From: CAYTAP01 sp964435775
GTDB lineage: Bacteria; Planctomycetota; Phycisphaerae; Tepidisphaerales; Tepidisphaeraceae
Reading direction: 5' to 3'
Length of the DNA: 40,141 nt
Assembly (NCBI GenBank): GCA_964435775.1
Contig: CAYTAP010000017.1
Location: 1 to 40,141 of the forward strand
Shown: positions 8,136-16,767 of the stretch, in pieces
Layout of the letters: each line of letters starts with the position of its first letter
Position numbering within the stretch: the first letter of the stretch is position 1
Notes under the pieces: generated by a model
Database searches by the model: none
What the model saw: only the letters and a program-made list of their open reading frames with translations
What the model was told of the DNA's origin: nothing
Position numbers and translations under genes: made by a program

Positions 8136-8954
8136 TCAAGGCGTGCAGCATTGCGGCAGGAACGCGAGGAGCGCCTGCGTGACGGAATCGGGCTGCTCGA
8201 GGGGCGCCATGTGGCCGGCACTCGGAATAACGGCGAGCGTCGCGCGGGGGATTTGGGTCTGCATGAACTCCGCTAGGGCTGGGGGCGTGATCTGGTCCTC
8301 TTCGCCGACGAGGATGAGCGTGGGTACGGGAATCGACGCGAGGGCCGTGGATTGGTCGTCGCGCTGACTCATCGCCTCACATGCCAGGGCGATGGTCTCG
8401 GCGGGACAGTCCCGCATGATCTCCCGAAGATGTTTGACGACCTGGACACTGTCGCGTGACGCATCGGGCGCTGTCATGCGGGGGAGCATCATTTCGACAA
8501 TGGGGCGATTGCCATCTTTGCGGGCGATGGCCGCCATTTTCTCCCGGCCGTCACGACCTTCGGCGGTGTCCCCTTGGGCGCGGGTGTCGGCGAGAATGAG
8601 GCCGGCGAGATCGGCGGGATATTCACGAGAAAACGCAAGTGCGACGTAGCCCCCCATCGACAAGCCGCCGAGCACGCAGGGCAGTGCGCGAAGGTGATCC
8701 AGAAAGTCATGCAGGTCGGCGGCGAGTGATTTCATGGTGAATGATGAAACATTGCCCCCGCCGGGGTGTTGGGATTGACCAAAACCGGGGAAATCGGGCG
8801 CGATAACGCGGTACTGGTCGCAAAGCCCGGCCACCTGCCCTGCCCACACGCGATGGTCGAGGGGGAATCCATGAAGCAAAACCAGCGCTGGACCCGAACC
8901 CTGTTCGGAATAGGTCCAGCGAACATCGTTGATGGTTGCGGTGTCCATGCTCAT
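8136..8954 (-). CDS. Alpha/beta hydrolase
   Basis: A 272-aa cytoplasmic hydrolase with a complete catalytic triad: nucleophile Ser99 in GGLSMGG, acid Asp220 in GEEDQITP and His248 in SAGHMAPLEQP. The oxyanion region is LLHGFPLDHRVW near residues 26-37, followed by APDFPGFGQS. The pattern resembles the 3-oxoadipate enol-lactonase/haloalkane dehalogenase-like branch, but the substrate cannot be assigned. An alternative ATG lies two codons in. The MFS gene follows. Confidence 0.92.
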   Translation of the reverse strand: MSMDTATINDVRWTYSEQGSGPALVLLHGFPLDHRVWAGQVAGLCDQYRVIAPDFPGFGQSQHPGGGNVSSFTMKSLAADLHDFLDHLRALPCVLGGLSMGGYVALAFSREYPADLAGLILADTRAQGDTAEGRDGREKMAAIARKDGNRPIVEMMLPRMTAPDASRDSVQVVKHLREIMRDCPAETIALACEAMSQRDDQSTALASIPVPTLILVGEEDQITPPALAEFMQTQIPRATLAVIPSAGHMAPLEQPDSVTQALLAFLPQCCTP

Positions 8955-9122
8955 GAGCTTACCGGCAAGAGCGTGTGCGAGGGAGGGTAAAAGATGAAAT
9001 GAATGTCAGACAATGCCGGATGCCGATAACGTCAGGAGGAGGGATCAGTTGTCAATAAAGCGGCCCTGAATCCAAAAAATCCGGGGTGGAACCATAGATC
9101 ATGAACTTTGGGTCGGGATGTG

Positions 9123-9995
9123 ATGGACAGTGACTCTCCTTTGGTGGTGTTGGACAGCGGACTTGGTGGACTGACCGTGGCGCGGGCGCTGCGGCGGGTG
9201 TTGCCGCATGAGGACATTTTGTACTTCGGGGACACCGCGCGTCTGCCGTACGGATTGAAGACCAAGGAAACGGTCACGGCATTTGTGCGCCAGATCATTG
9301 AGTATCTGCGGCCCCATCATCCCAAGCATGTGGTCATCGCCTGCAACACCGCAACGGCGCTGGCGATGCAGACGCTCAAGGCGGAGTTCACGGATCTGAC
9401 AATCAGCGGTGTCATTGATCCCGGCGCGAAAGCGGCCGTCGTGGCGGCGGGCGCCAAACAATACCCCGTGATCGGAATCCTGGCGACCGAAGCGACGATC
9501 CGATCCCAGGCGTACGAGCGGGCCATCATACGACGCCGCGGCCGGGCGCGGATGCTCCTGCGGCCAGCCCCTCTTTTGGCGCCGATCATCGAGGATGGTC
9601 GGCCGGAGGATGATCCGCTCGTGCGCCTGGCGCTTAAGCAATACCTTGAACCGATGATGCGGCGGGGAATGGATGTGCTGGTTCTGGGCTGCACGCATTA
9701 CCCAATCTACAAGGACTTGATTCAACGGATGGTTGGATCGAAGGTGAAAGTGATTGACTCGGCGGATCGATGCGCCGAAGATGTGCAGCGGAGGTTGCGG
9801 ACCTATGGATTGCTCCGCGCCGGCTGGGGGGATGACAGCGAGAAGACCGGGACGATGCGGTGCTTCGTGACGGACGATTCCCCGCGATTCATGACACTGG
9901 CATCGCGGTTTATGGGGGAAGAAATCGATCCGCCGACGCAGGTTTCGGTCGAGGAATTGTATGAATTGGGGAGGGAGGCCGTGGGCGGCGAATAA
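9123..9995 (+). CDS. murI: Glutamate racemase
   Basis: A 290-aa enzyme that converts L- to D-glutamate for peptidoglycan. The N-terminal motif VVLDSGLGGLTV and YFGDTARLPYG are typical, and the two catalytic cysteines are Cys74 (VIACNTATA) and Cys190 (LVLGCTHYP). The ATG at 9123 gives the normal N-terminus; a TTG five codons upstream is less likely. Its presence suggests a peptidoglycan wall, which fits modern views of planctomycetes. The HEAT-repeat lipoprotein gene starts 55 bp downstream. Confidence 0.95.
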   Translation: MDSDSPLVVLDSGLGGLTVARALRRVLPHEDILYFGDTARLPYGLKTKETVTAFVRQIIEYLRPHHPKHVVIACNTATALAMQTLKAEFTDLTISGVIDPGAKAAVVAAGAKQYPVIGILATEATIRSQAYERAIIRRRGRARMLLRPAPLLAPIIEDGRPEDDPLVRLALKQYLEPMMRRGMDVLVLGCTHYPIYKDLIQRMVGSKVKVIDSADRCAEDVQRRLRTYGLLRAGWGDDSEKTGTMRCFVTDDSPRFMTLASRFMGEEIDPPTQVSVEELYELGREAVGGE

Positions 9996-10050
9996 TTTGC
10001 GACCGGCGATCGACGGTAGGAAAAGTGAAGGGGAAAGCGACAGGAGAGTC

Positions 10051-10830
10051 ATGCGGCGGAGTACGCGGGTGATGGCGACGGGGATGGGGTTGATGCTTCT
10101 GGCGGGATGCGCCTCAGGTGGCGGCGAGCCCGCATGGACGCCCCAGCGGTGGGAGCAAGCCAAAGCGCATGATGCCGAGCGCCTGGCCGGGTGGGATGCA
10201 AAACAACCTTCGGGGGTGTGGAAATCCATTCTTTACGTTTGGAATACACCTGGCCGGCTGGTGAGTTATTACAGCGGCGAGACACCAATGGCGGCGGCGG
10301 CCGACCTGTTCAACAAGACTGACCCGGATCGACGCCTGGCGGGGCTGGCGTATTTGTCCAAGCGGGACTGGGGACGAGAGGGGGATTACCTCACCGTCTA
10401 TGCGCACATGGCGTCCAACGATCCTGACGAACTGGTTCGGGCGACGGCAGTGCGGGCGCTGAACCGCTCGCGCGATCACAACGCCGTGCCCGTCTTACTG
10501 CAGGCACTTGAGGATAAGTCGACGCTCGTCCGCGTCGAGGCGGCCAAGGCGCTGGCCAACGTGCCCGATGATCGCGCCGTCGTGGCTTTGCAATCGCACC
10601 TTGGGGATGCCGCGGAAGATCGTGACGTGCGGATTGGGTGCGCCGATGCCCTGCGGGAGTACAAGGTATTGGCGGTGGCGCAAAGCCTCATCCGGCAACT
10701 GCGCGACCGCGAGTTTGCGGTGGCATGGCAGGCGAGGCGCAGCCTGCGGTTCATGCTCGGGAAGGATTTTGAATATGACCAGGCGGGTTGGCTTGGGTAC
10801 CTGACCGGCTCGCAACGGCCGCTGGGGTGA
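10051..10830 (+). CDS. HEAT-repeat lipoprotein
   Basis: A 259-aa predicted lipoprotein. The start at 10051 has AGGAGAG four bases upstream and produces a short signal peptide with lipobox LLAG-Cys20. Residues about 125-230 contain HEAT/PBS-lyase-like repeats (LVRATAVRALNRSRDHNAVPVLLQAL, LVRVEAAKALANVPDDRAVVALQSHL, DVRIGCADALREY), which usually mediate protein binding. It sits between murI and a pseudokinase whose ATG lies 4 bp after its stop, so the last two are translationally linked and may act together at the membrane. A specific partner is not known. Confidence 0.87.
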   Translation: MRRSTRVMATGMGLMLLAGCASGGGEPAWTPQRWEQAKAHDAERLAGWDAKQPSGVWKSILYVWNTPGRLVSYYSGETPMAAAADLFNKTDPDRRLAGLAYLSKRDWGREGDYLTVYAHMASNDPDELVRATAVRALNRSRDHNAVPVLLQALEDKSTLVRVEAAKALANVPDDRAVVALQSHLGDAAEDRDVRIGCADALREYKVLAVAQSLIRQLRDREFAVAWQARRSLRFMLGKDFEYDQAGWLGYLTGSQRPLG

Positions 10831-10834
10831 ACCA

Positions 10835-11800
10835 ATGGAGGCGGCACACGAGCATCACCCGGTGCGCATCGGGCCTTATGAAGTCACCAGAACGCTGACC
10901 GATGGGGCAAGCTGGTTGGCGCGGGATCCGCATGGCGCGCACGATCGTTTGGTGGTGATCAAAAAGCTGGAGGCGGATTGTCTCTTGCGGGGGCAACTCC
11001 ATCCAAGCATCCGCGACCGATTGGCGAGAGTGCGGGAACTGGCGCATCCTGGCGTGGCAAACTTCCTGGGCGCCGAACGCGCGGAGATCGATCCATCCCC
11101 CGCCGGGGTGGACGAGGCGTTCACATATCTTGTGTGGCAATATCTTCCCGGCCAGACGCTTGGGGAATGGGCGACCGATGCGGCGCGCCGAGATGGCGCC
11201 ACCGATGACTTGCCGCGGTGGCTGCTTGGTATGGCCCGCGAGGTGGTGGCAGCGGTTGAATCGCTCCATGCCTTGGGCATCGTCCACGGGGGATTGCATG
11301 AACGGAACATTCTGATCGATGAGTTCGGCGCCGTGCGGCTGACGCACATCAGCCCCCTGCTTTACGATGCGCCCGCGGAAGATGCGGCGGCGGTCTTCAC
11401 GGTGCTGCGGGACGTCATCCGACGGTGCGGCCAGGAGGATACAACAGTGGGATGGGCGCTTGAGACGGCGGCGGGTCAGGCAAAAGCGGACACCACGAGA
11501 CACGGAGGAGCGGGCACGTCTCACATGGCGGGCACGCACGGGCGGCCGACCTTGCGGCGACTGGCCGGATGTCTTTCAGGGCTGGTGCAAGATACAGCGG
11601 AAGAAGCGGTGCGCTCCGCGGTCGCCGGGGCGAAGGATCGCGATGAGGCGAAGGAAATCCGTCGGCGGGCATTGATCGGCGCAGCCGGCGCGATGGTGAT
11701 TGGCGCGATCATTGTCTGGGGATTGTGGCAGCAAGGTCGCCGTACGGCGCCACGTCCGCCAGCGGTTCAAAATGCCCCGCCGGCCGCGATGAGCGAGTGA
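10835..11800 (+). CDS. Membrane-anchored protein kinase-like protein, probably a pseudokinase
   Basis: A 321-aa protein with a degenerate Ser/Thr kinase fold. A possible VIKK lysine lies at residues 41-44. The catalytic loop reads VHGGLHERNIL (residues 150-160), aligning with VHRDLKPENIL: the catalytic Asp and Lys are replaced while the Asn is kept. The DFG position reads THI (170-172), so the metal-binding Asp is missing too. The glycine loop (TLTDGASWLA) is incomplete and the C-lobe is short. One transmembrane helix follows near residues 269-286 with a short Pro/Ala tail, so the kinase-like part faces the cytoplasm. A scaffold or ligand-sensing role is inferred. Confidence 0.75.
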   Translation: MEAAHEHHPVRIGPYEVTRTLTDGASWLARDPHGAHDRLVVIKKLEADCLLRGQLHPSIRDRLARVRELAHPGVANFLGAERAEIDPSPAGVDEAFTYLVWQYLPGQTLGEWATDAARRDGATDDLPRWLLGMAREVVAAVESLHALGIVHGGLHERNILIDEFGAVRLTHISPLLYDAPAEDAAAVFTVLRDVIRRCGQEDTTVGWALETAAGQAKADTTRHGGAGTSHMAGTHGRPTLRRLAGCLSGLVQDTAEEAVRSAVAGAKDRDEAKEIRRRALIGAAGAMVIGAIIVWGLWQQGRRTAPRPPAVQNAPPAAMSE

Positions 11801-11835
11801 GCAACTGCCCGACGGGCGGCGGGAGTGAAAGCCGC

Positions 11836-12162
11836 TCAATTCACGCGGTCCGGATTGGCGAAGGGACTTTTGTTTCCACCAGACGGCGGGGACGTTTGCC
11901 CCTCCGGCGGCAATTGTTTCTTCTGAGCATCTTCAATCAGGGTGACGAGCGCCTTGATCTCGCGGATGGATTCAGGACTTCCCCATAGCAGAACCCAATC
12001 GACATGCCAGTTGCACCGCTCAAAGCTGCATCCTTCCAGATGATACACCGTTTCCCGCAAAACCAGGGTGCAGGCGACAAACGTACAGCGGATAAAAGCC
12101 TGACCGGAAATGTAAACGGTCTGATTCTGAAAATGCTCTTCTTCGTGCTTGGTCAACAACAT
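11836..12162 (-). CDS. Small pentapeptide-like hypothetical protein
   Basis: A 108-aa protein preceded by AAGGGAAAA. Residues 17-55 show repeating Phe/Cys-centred strands (GQAFIRCTFVACTLVLR, LEGCSFERCNWHVDWVLLWG) resembling a very short pentapeptide-like beta-helix. A Pro/Gly/Ser-rich tail follows. No function can be assigned. It converges on the pseudokinase gene with 35 bp between the stops. Confidence 0.7.
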   Translation of the reverse strand: MLLTKHEEEHFQNQTVYISGQAFIRCTFVACTLVLRETVYHLEGCSFERCNWHVDWVLLWGSPESIREIKALVTLIEDAQKKQLPPEGQTSPPSGGNKSPFANPDRVN

Positions 12163-12260
12163 GGACTTTTCCCTTTTTTCGACGTGGACCGCGACAATTC
12201 ACTATGCCCGTATGATTGCGACGGGGTATGGGCATGTCAATGGGAAAGGGCTCGGAAGAG

Positions 12261-12270
12261 NNNNNNNNNN
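12261..12270. other. Assembly gap (10 N)
   Basis: Ten undetermined bases, probably a scaffold gap of unknown true length. It removes the start and first strand of the RNA-binding protein downstream. The base run just before it ends in TCGGAAGAG, which matches the start of a common Illumina adapter. Confidence 0.95.
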
Positions 12271-12588
12271 AGTTCGGCCTTGGAACAGCTCTTCAGCGCT
12301 CACGGCACGGTGGAAAGCGCCCAGATCATCACGGATCGGGACACCGGGCGGAACAATGGTTTTGGATTTGTCGAGATGGGCAGCGAATCGGAGGCGAATG
12401 CCGCCATCGCCGCTCGGAACGACCAGGTAATCGGCGGTTGCGCTTTGACGGTCAATGAAGCCAGTCCCAAGGAAAATCGTTCCGGTGGGTTTGGTGGCGG
12501 CAGCCGCAGCGGATACGCCGGCGATGGCCGCGGCGGGTATGGTGGCTACGAGGGGGGGCGGTGGTGGCCGCAAGCGTTTCTAATGTGA
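12271..12588 (+). CDS. RNA-binding protein with RRM domain (5' end lost in gap, 3' frameshift)
   Basis: The fragment starts inside an RNA recognition motif: LEQLFSAHGTVESAQIITDR, then RNP1-like NGFGFVEM and AIAARNDQVIGGCALTVNEA. The first strand (RNP2, usually near xVGNLP) must lie in or before the gap. A glycine-rich tail follows (SGGFGGGSRSGYAGDGRGGYGGYEGG), the usual layout of bacterial cold-inducible-type RRM proteins. In the frame as given the protein ends WWPQAFLM. Removing one G from the seven-G run at 12552-12558 would instead give GGGGRKRF with a stop at 12581-12583, more typical of the family, so a single-base error is likely. Confidence 0.85.
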   Translation, partial: SSALEQLFSAHGTVESAQIITDRDTGRNNGFGFVEMGSESEANAAIAARNDQVIGGCALTVNEASPKENRSGGFGGGSRSGYAGDGRGGYGGYEGGRWWPQAFLM

Positions 12589-12620
12589 GCGCTTGAATTG
12601 CACTGTGTGAAAACACAAGA

Positions 12621-12644
12621 AGGCGCCGCGGCAATGCGGCGCCT
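12621..12644. terminator. Bidirectional terminator between RRM gene and small membrane protein gene
   Basis: A perfect 9-bp GC-rich stem (AGGCGCCGC at 12621-12629, complement at 12636-12644) with a 6-base loop, followed by CTTTC on the plus strand and by TCTTGTGTTTTC on the minus strand. It lies between two convergent genes. Confidence 0.7.
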
Positions 12645-12707
12645 CTTTCATGCGCGATGGTGACCGTCCGGGGCGAAACCCATTGCCCTCATGCTTGAGG
12701 TGTGGCG

Positions 12708-12923
12708 TCACCTCCAGAAATGAGAGCTGAACGCCCACAGAATGAACACGAATAAAATAACGATTCCGATGATCGTGACCGGAAGGAGGGAAAAGCCCAG
12801 GCATCCGAGCCCAAGCAACCCCGCGCCGGCCGCGCTTTCGGCGGCTTCCTCCTGTTCACGCGTGCGCCCCTGCGGTTGCGGTTTGTCATCTTCCCATTGT
12901 TCCGGATTGGCTGGATCGGTCAT
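12708..12923 (-). CDS. Small single-span membrane protein
   Basis: A 71-aa protein with AAAGGGG upstream of the ATG. A charged, Gln/Glu-rich N-terminal half (residues 1-30) is followed by a Gly/Leu stretch and one transmembrane helix (LLPVTIIGIVILFVFILWAF, about residues 46-65). Function unknown. The good ribosome binding site and clear helix argue that it is real. Confidence 0.6.
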   Translation of the reverse strand: MTDPANPEQWEDDKPQPQGRTREQEEAAESAAGAGLLGLGCLGFSLLPVTIIGIVILFVFILWAFSSHFWR

Positions 12924-13016
12924 GGCAACCCCTTTCGGTGCTCGTGCTGAGTCCGTTATACCGCAGGGGTCGCCTCGAAAAGAACCGCAAAAAGATGCGC
13001 GTTTTGAAAAAATGGC

Positions 13017-13895
13017 TCATCCCTTGGACGCCGCGCCTGGCCGATTGGCACCGCCATCAAAGGAACGGTACCACGCGGTGATCAGCAGGTAGATGCCATA
13101 CCCGACCAGCCCGATGGCGATCGCGCCGAGCAGCCACGGGCCAAACCGCTGGTATTCCAAAACGCGAAGGGATTGCGTTGGCCCCCTGGCCGCCTGGGCG
13201 TTGCTTTTCCACGCGGCCACAATCAGGAAAAATCCAACCATGCCGATGACGACGTCCCGCGAGGTGATGCCGGCCCTGGCCAGCAGAAGAATCGATCCCC
13301 GCAGGAACGGAGGCAGCGATCGCACGTCGAGCGTGGATCGCAAATCATGACGCCATGCGGCGACCATTTGGAAGATGGCAACGAGCATCGTGATGCACCC
13401 CGCCGCCGCAACCGCCAGTCGCCCCAGCGGACCGAAGGTCATGGCCGTTCCGGTGACGCGTGAGATCGCATGAAGGTGTCCCGGGTGCGCCAAACCCGCC
13501 AGCAGCGCCCCCACCGTCGCCGCCAGCCCGGCAAAGAGCAGCGCCAGCGCCGCGGAAGCCCAGCGATGCATCCAGAGGCGCGCGTTCGCCGATGAGACCG
13601 CGGCTGGAGTCGGCCGAAAGATTGCCTTGTAAAACAGCCAGATGGAATTGGCGACGAATGCCAGCCCGATGGCGCCGATCAGCACAATGCCCAGCGGATG
13701 GTCAAGCAGCGCCTCGGTTATGGTGGATTCACTGACATCGTTGTTGCCGGCATAGATCGCCGCCCAGAGCGCGCAGACGCCGACAATCACATAAAACAAC
13801 CCGCGCCCCGCGAAGCCCACGCGACCCAGCCACTGCATTCGCTTTCGCGTCTCAAGCGACGGGCGCGCGAAAATCAATCCATTCCGGTTGAGCAT
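13017..13895 (-). CDS. DUF1206 domain-containing membrane protein
   Basis: A 292-aa protein with six hydrophobic helices arranged as three repeats of two. Each repeat opens with a glycine/arginine-bearing segment (LGRVGFAGRGLFYVIVGVCAL; the last has FGPWLLGAIAIGLVGYGIY), the pattern of DUF1206. Function of the family is unknown. The start at 13895 has no clear ribosome binding site; a Met at residue 20 is an alternative. Confidence 0.82.
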   Translation of the reverse strand: MLNRNGLIFARPSLETRKRMQWLGRVGFAGRGLFYVIVGVCALWAAIYAGNNDVSESTITEALLDHPLGIVLIGAIGLAFVANSIWLFYKAIFRPTPAAVSSANARLWMHRWASAALALLFAGLAATVGALLAGLAHPGHLHAISRVTGTAMTFGPLGRLAVAAAGCITMLVAIFQMVAAWRHDLRSTLDVRSLPPFLRGSILLLARAGITSRDVVIGMVGFFLIVAAWKSNAQAARGPTQSLRVLEYQRFGPWLLGAIAIGLVGYGIYLLITAWYRSFDGGANRPGAASKG

Positions 13896-14052
13896 GACGA
13901 AAACCGGCCAACGCCGGCCACTTCTCGATCATATGCCGGATGACGGTTTTGGCGGATGGGAATATGGAGCGACACATCGAGGCGCGGCGACACATCAATT
14001 GCGCCGGGGCGCATACGGCATACGCGGGACCCGGCCAAGCGGGATCATGCGC

Positions 14053-14730
14053 TCATGGCTTGGGCTCGACCCGCGGATAGCGGGTCTGCTGATAGACCTG
14101 TCCGATAATCGTCGCGATAAAAATGATCATCGGGAGCAAAAATGGTTTGACGGTCATGCTTTCGGTGATCTTGGGCGCGAGGTCCTGGTATTTGTACACG
14201 AGGCCGAGCAGTCCGATGATGAACATCACCGCGCCTTGAAGGCTTGTATAGAGGATGACGCTGCCGCGGAAGATGATGAATGAGAGCAGTCCGAAAAGGA
14301 TCAATCCCATCGCCGCGCCGGAAGCGGCGTATGAAGGTTCAAGATTGGCCGCCCGCCAGAGGCTCGCGCCCAGCACCGCGCCGAACAGCCCCCCCATCAC
14401 CGACACCGCATACTTCATGGTCGGCCAGGTGACCACGCCGGCGATGAAGGCGCCGAGGACCACGCCCGCCCCCATCGATCCGAGTTTGTCGCCGATGATC
14501 GCGCCCACCAGCGCCCCGATGACGGCGGCGTTGAGCGTTACAAGTGATTTGTACAGATACCAGCCGAAAAGGATGTAAACCACGCCGATCCCCATGAGGA
14601 GGACCGCCGTCAGCGGGCCCATGGTCTGGCACCACTGCAGGAGGTCCGCCTGCGCAGGCCAGTGCTGGGGCATCATGCTGATGATCGCCTGACTGTGTGC
14701 CGCCGCGGATTGTTGTGCTGGATGAATCAC
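14053..14730 (-). CDS. Polytopic membrane protein, TMEM198/DUF4203-like
   Basis: A 225-aa protein with about seven short hydrophobic segments rich in Gly and Ala (GALVGAIIGDKLGSMGAGVVLGAF, GGLFGAVLGASLW), resembling DUF4203/TM7S3-TM198 proteins. The GTG at 14730 is used; a Met at 14676 is an alternative. It follows another protein of the same style after 60 bp, so the two are probably one operon and may form a complex. Function unknown. Confidence 0.75.
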   Translation of the reverse strand: MIHPAQQSAAAHSQAIISMMPQHWPAQADLLQWCQTMGPLTAVLLMGIGVVYILFGWYLYKSLVTLNAAVIGALVGAIIGDKLGSMGAGVVLGAFIAGVVTWPTMKYAVSVMGGLFGAVLGASLWRAANLEPSYAASGAAMGLILFGLLSFIIFRGSVILYTSLQGAVMFIIGLLGLVYKYQDLAPKITESMTVKPFLLPMIIFIATIIGQVYQQTRYPRVEPKP

Positions 14731-14790
14731 GTCCGTGCTTTCTGTTCAAGTCATCAAGGGTCGCATCGAGGATATTGCGAGGTTGTCCGG

Positions 14791-15537
14791 TCAATCATCG
14801 TCGTCCTCCTCATCGTGGTGATGGTGGTGAACCACCTTGACCAATCGACCGGGTACCTGCCGCCATTGCACCGCGACGCCGAGCATCACCAGCCCGCCAA
14901 GGGTTAGGAGCTGCGCCCAGAGTTGCGTGGGCATCATGTTCAACCATTGCTCATGACCCCGTTGAATCACGCTCAAACCCATCGTCACGACAAAGCTGAC
15001 GCCCGTCATGCTGTAGAGAAGCGTCGTCGCCAACCGGCCCCAGAGCATCGCGCACGCGATTCCGCTGAGGAGGGCGACGCCCGCCGTCCATGGCAGCAGC
15101 CGCGCCACATCCTCCGGTACGCTTTGCCAATACTCGTTGGCCGCCTCCGACAGGGTGGTCGATTGCCATTCAATCGTTGGTTGCGACCAATCCTTCGTCG
15201 CCCCGCACACCAGCCATACGCCGATCACCGCCCAGAGCGCAATGATGAATCCGAGTCCGATCCCCACCCACAGCCGGTGAAAGACAAACCCGCAAATGCC
15301 CAGGACGATCGCTCCGCTCACGATCGCGGCCGACGGACCGATGGACAAGCCGTACCAGCGCGGAGCTTCCATCCCGATAAGGCCGCCGATTGAAACAGCG
15401 ATGAGAGTCGTCAAACCCCGGCTGAATCTCGCCCCCATCAACCAGAGCGTCACCCCCACGAGCATGCCCCCCATCGCAAGCGCGAGCGCCACCTTCCCGC
15501 CCTCCTGCGGCAGCCATGGCAGCAATTCCTGAAGCAT
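14791..15537 (-). CDS. Polytopic membrane protein with His/Asp-rich C-terminus
   Basis: A 248-aa protein starting at the ATG 15537, where the hydrophobic part begins; a longer frame to 15978 overlaps the divergent glycosyltransferase gene and is rejected. About seven Gly-rich hydrophobic segments resemble the next gene. The protein ends in VKVVHHHHHDEEDDDD: five His followed by eight acidic residues, a potential metal-binding tail. Function unknown; transport or metal sensing can only be guessed. Confidence 0.75.
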   Translation of the reverse strand: MLQELLPWLPQEGGKVALALAMGGMLVGVTLWLMGARFSRGLTTLIAVSIGGLIGMEAPRWYGLSIGPSAAIVSGAIVLGICGFVFHRLWVGIGLGFIIALWAVIGVWLVCGATKDWSQPTIEWQSTTLSEAANEYWQSVPEDVARLLPWTAGVALLSGIACAMLWGRLATTLLYSMTGVSFVVTMGLSVIQRGHEQWLNMMPTQLWAQLLTLGGLVMLGVAVQWRQVPGRLVKVVHHHHHDEEDDDD

Positions 15538-15729
15538 TGGCGCATTGACCTCTCCAATGAATATCGACGAGACGGATGGAATTTCTTGCGTCGGATGGCG
15601 GCGCTCGAGTGCCGGAGGCGACGAATGCCTCCTGGAGGTCCGATAATCCGCCAATTGGCGAAGCTTATTTATGTGCCTGGTTTTCATGGACGAAAATAGA
15701 ATGAGGGATTGGCTGATTTGCGAGGATTC

Positions 15730-16767
15730 ATGGCCAAGGCGCTGCGCATTGCCCTGACGCACACCCCGCTTCCCCACGGGGTCAATAACCGCCCGCGACT
15801 GGCGAGTTCGCTGGAACAATTCGGGCATGAGGTCACGCTCATTCGCAATGAGATGCCGGCGGAGGGAAGCTGCGATGTCTTGTGGATTCAGGGCAACGCG
15901 AATTGGCATCCCAGAGTGTGCAAGGGATTGAAGCGGGCCGCGCCAAGCGATGATGGTCCATTGGTGGTGCTGTGGCAAACCGAGCCGCTTCCCCCGCCGA
16001 GCGCGTCACCGTTTCCGCGCCCCCGTCTGCATTTGCGCGAATGGGCGAAGATTTTATTGCGGGACCGACGAGCGACGGACCCGTACACCAATGCCAGGCG
16101 ATTGCGCCGGTTGATGGGTCAGGGGGTGATCGATCTGGTGATTACCTCGACGCCGGCGCGGCAGGCGTTTCTGGCCGAGCATGGCGTTCAGGCGCACCTG
16201 GTGCCGATGGGATACGATCCATCGTTTGGCAGGGACATGCTACTGGCCGAGCGCGATATTGACGTGCTGTTCCTGGGCTCGCTCGATGTGCCGCGACGAC
16301 GCCGGTTGATCTCCCTGCTTCGTGAAGCGGGAGTGAAGGTCGAAGCAAAAGGATCATGGCATGAAAAGCAGACTTGGGGGGAGGCCCGCACGGAATTGCT
16401 CAACCGGACGAAAATTTTTCTGAACATCCAGCGTTTCCCCGGCGAATTGTCCGGGCTGCGGATGATCCTTGGAATGAGCAACAAGACGCTTGTGATATCC
16501 GAACCGACGTATCTTCCCGGTCCGTATCTGCCCGGAACGCATTGGGTTGCGGCGACGATCGAGCAAATGCCGGAGGTCATCGCCCACTATTTGAAACATG
16601 AGGATGAACGGGAACGCATCGCCCAGGCCGGGCATGATCTGGTTGTCAATGAGATCACGATGGAAGGATCAACCAGGGCGGTTCTGCGATTGATCGAAAC
16701 CATGATGGAGGAACGACGCGTCAAGGAGCACCGAGCGGGAATTGAGCCTGACCGTCTAACAAGATGA
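15730..16767 (+). CDS. Glycosyltransferase, CgeB/Glyco_trans_1_2-like
   Basis: A 345-aa protein. The ATG at 15730 has GAGGA four bases upstream; the frame extends to a TTG at 15709 without support. The C-terminal half matches the group 1 glycosyltransferase type with short family motifs: DIDVLFLGSLDVPRRRRLISLL near residue 180 and ELSGLRMILGMSNKTLVISEP near residues 240-260, the donor-binding part of a GT-B fold. The stop overlaps the start of the next gene by an ATGA, so the two are translationally coupled, pointing to a shared role in modifying a surface sugar. Confidence 0.83.
   Translation: MAKALRIALTHTPLPHGVNNRPRLASSLEQFGHEVTLIRNEMPAEGSCDVLWIQGNANWHPRVCKGLKRAAPSDDGPLVVLWQTEPLPPPSASPFPRPRLHLREWAKILLRDRRATDPYTNARRLRRLMGQGVIDLVITSTPARQAFLAEHGVQAHLVPMGYDPSFGRDMLLAERDIDVLFLGSLDVPRRRRLISLLREAGVKVEAKGSWHEKQTWGEARTELLNRTKIFLNIQRFPGELSGLRMILGMSNKTLVISEPTYLPGPYLPGTHWVAATIEQMPEVIAHYLKHEDERERIAQAGHDLVVNEITMEGSTRAVLRLIETMMEERRVKEHRAGIEPDRLTR

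Noticed and set aside
9099..10229. Long minus-strand open frame opposite murI
   Set aside because: The plus strand encodes a glutamate racemase with both catalytic cysteines; the antisense frame has no recognisable domain and reflects high GC content.
15538..15978. Upstream extension of the His-tailed membrane protein
   Set aside because: Overlaps the divergent glycosyltransferase start and lacks hydrophobic or family features.
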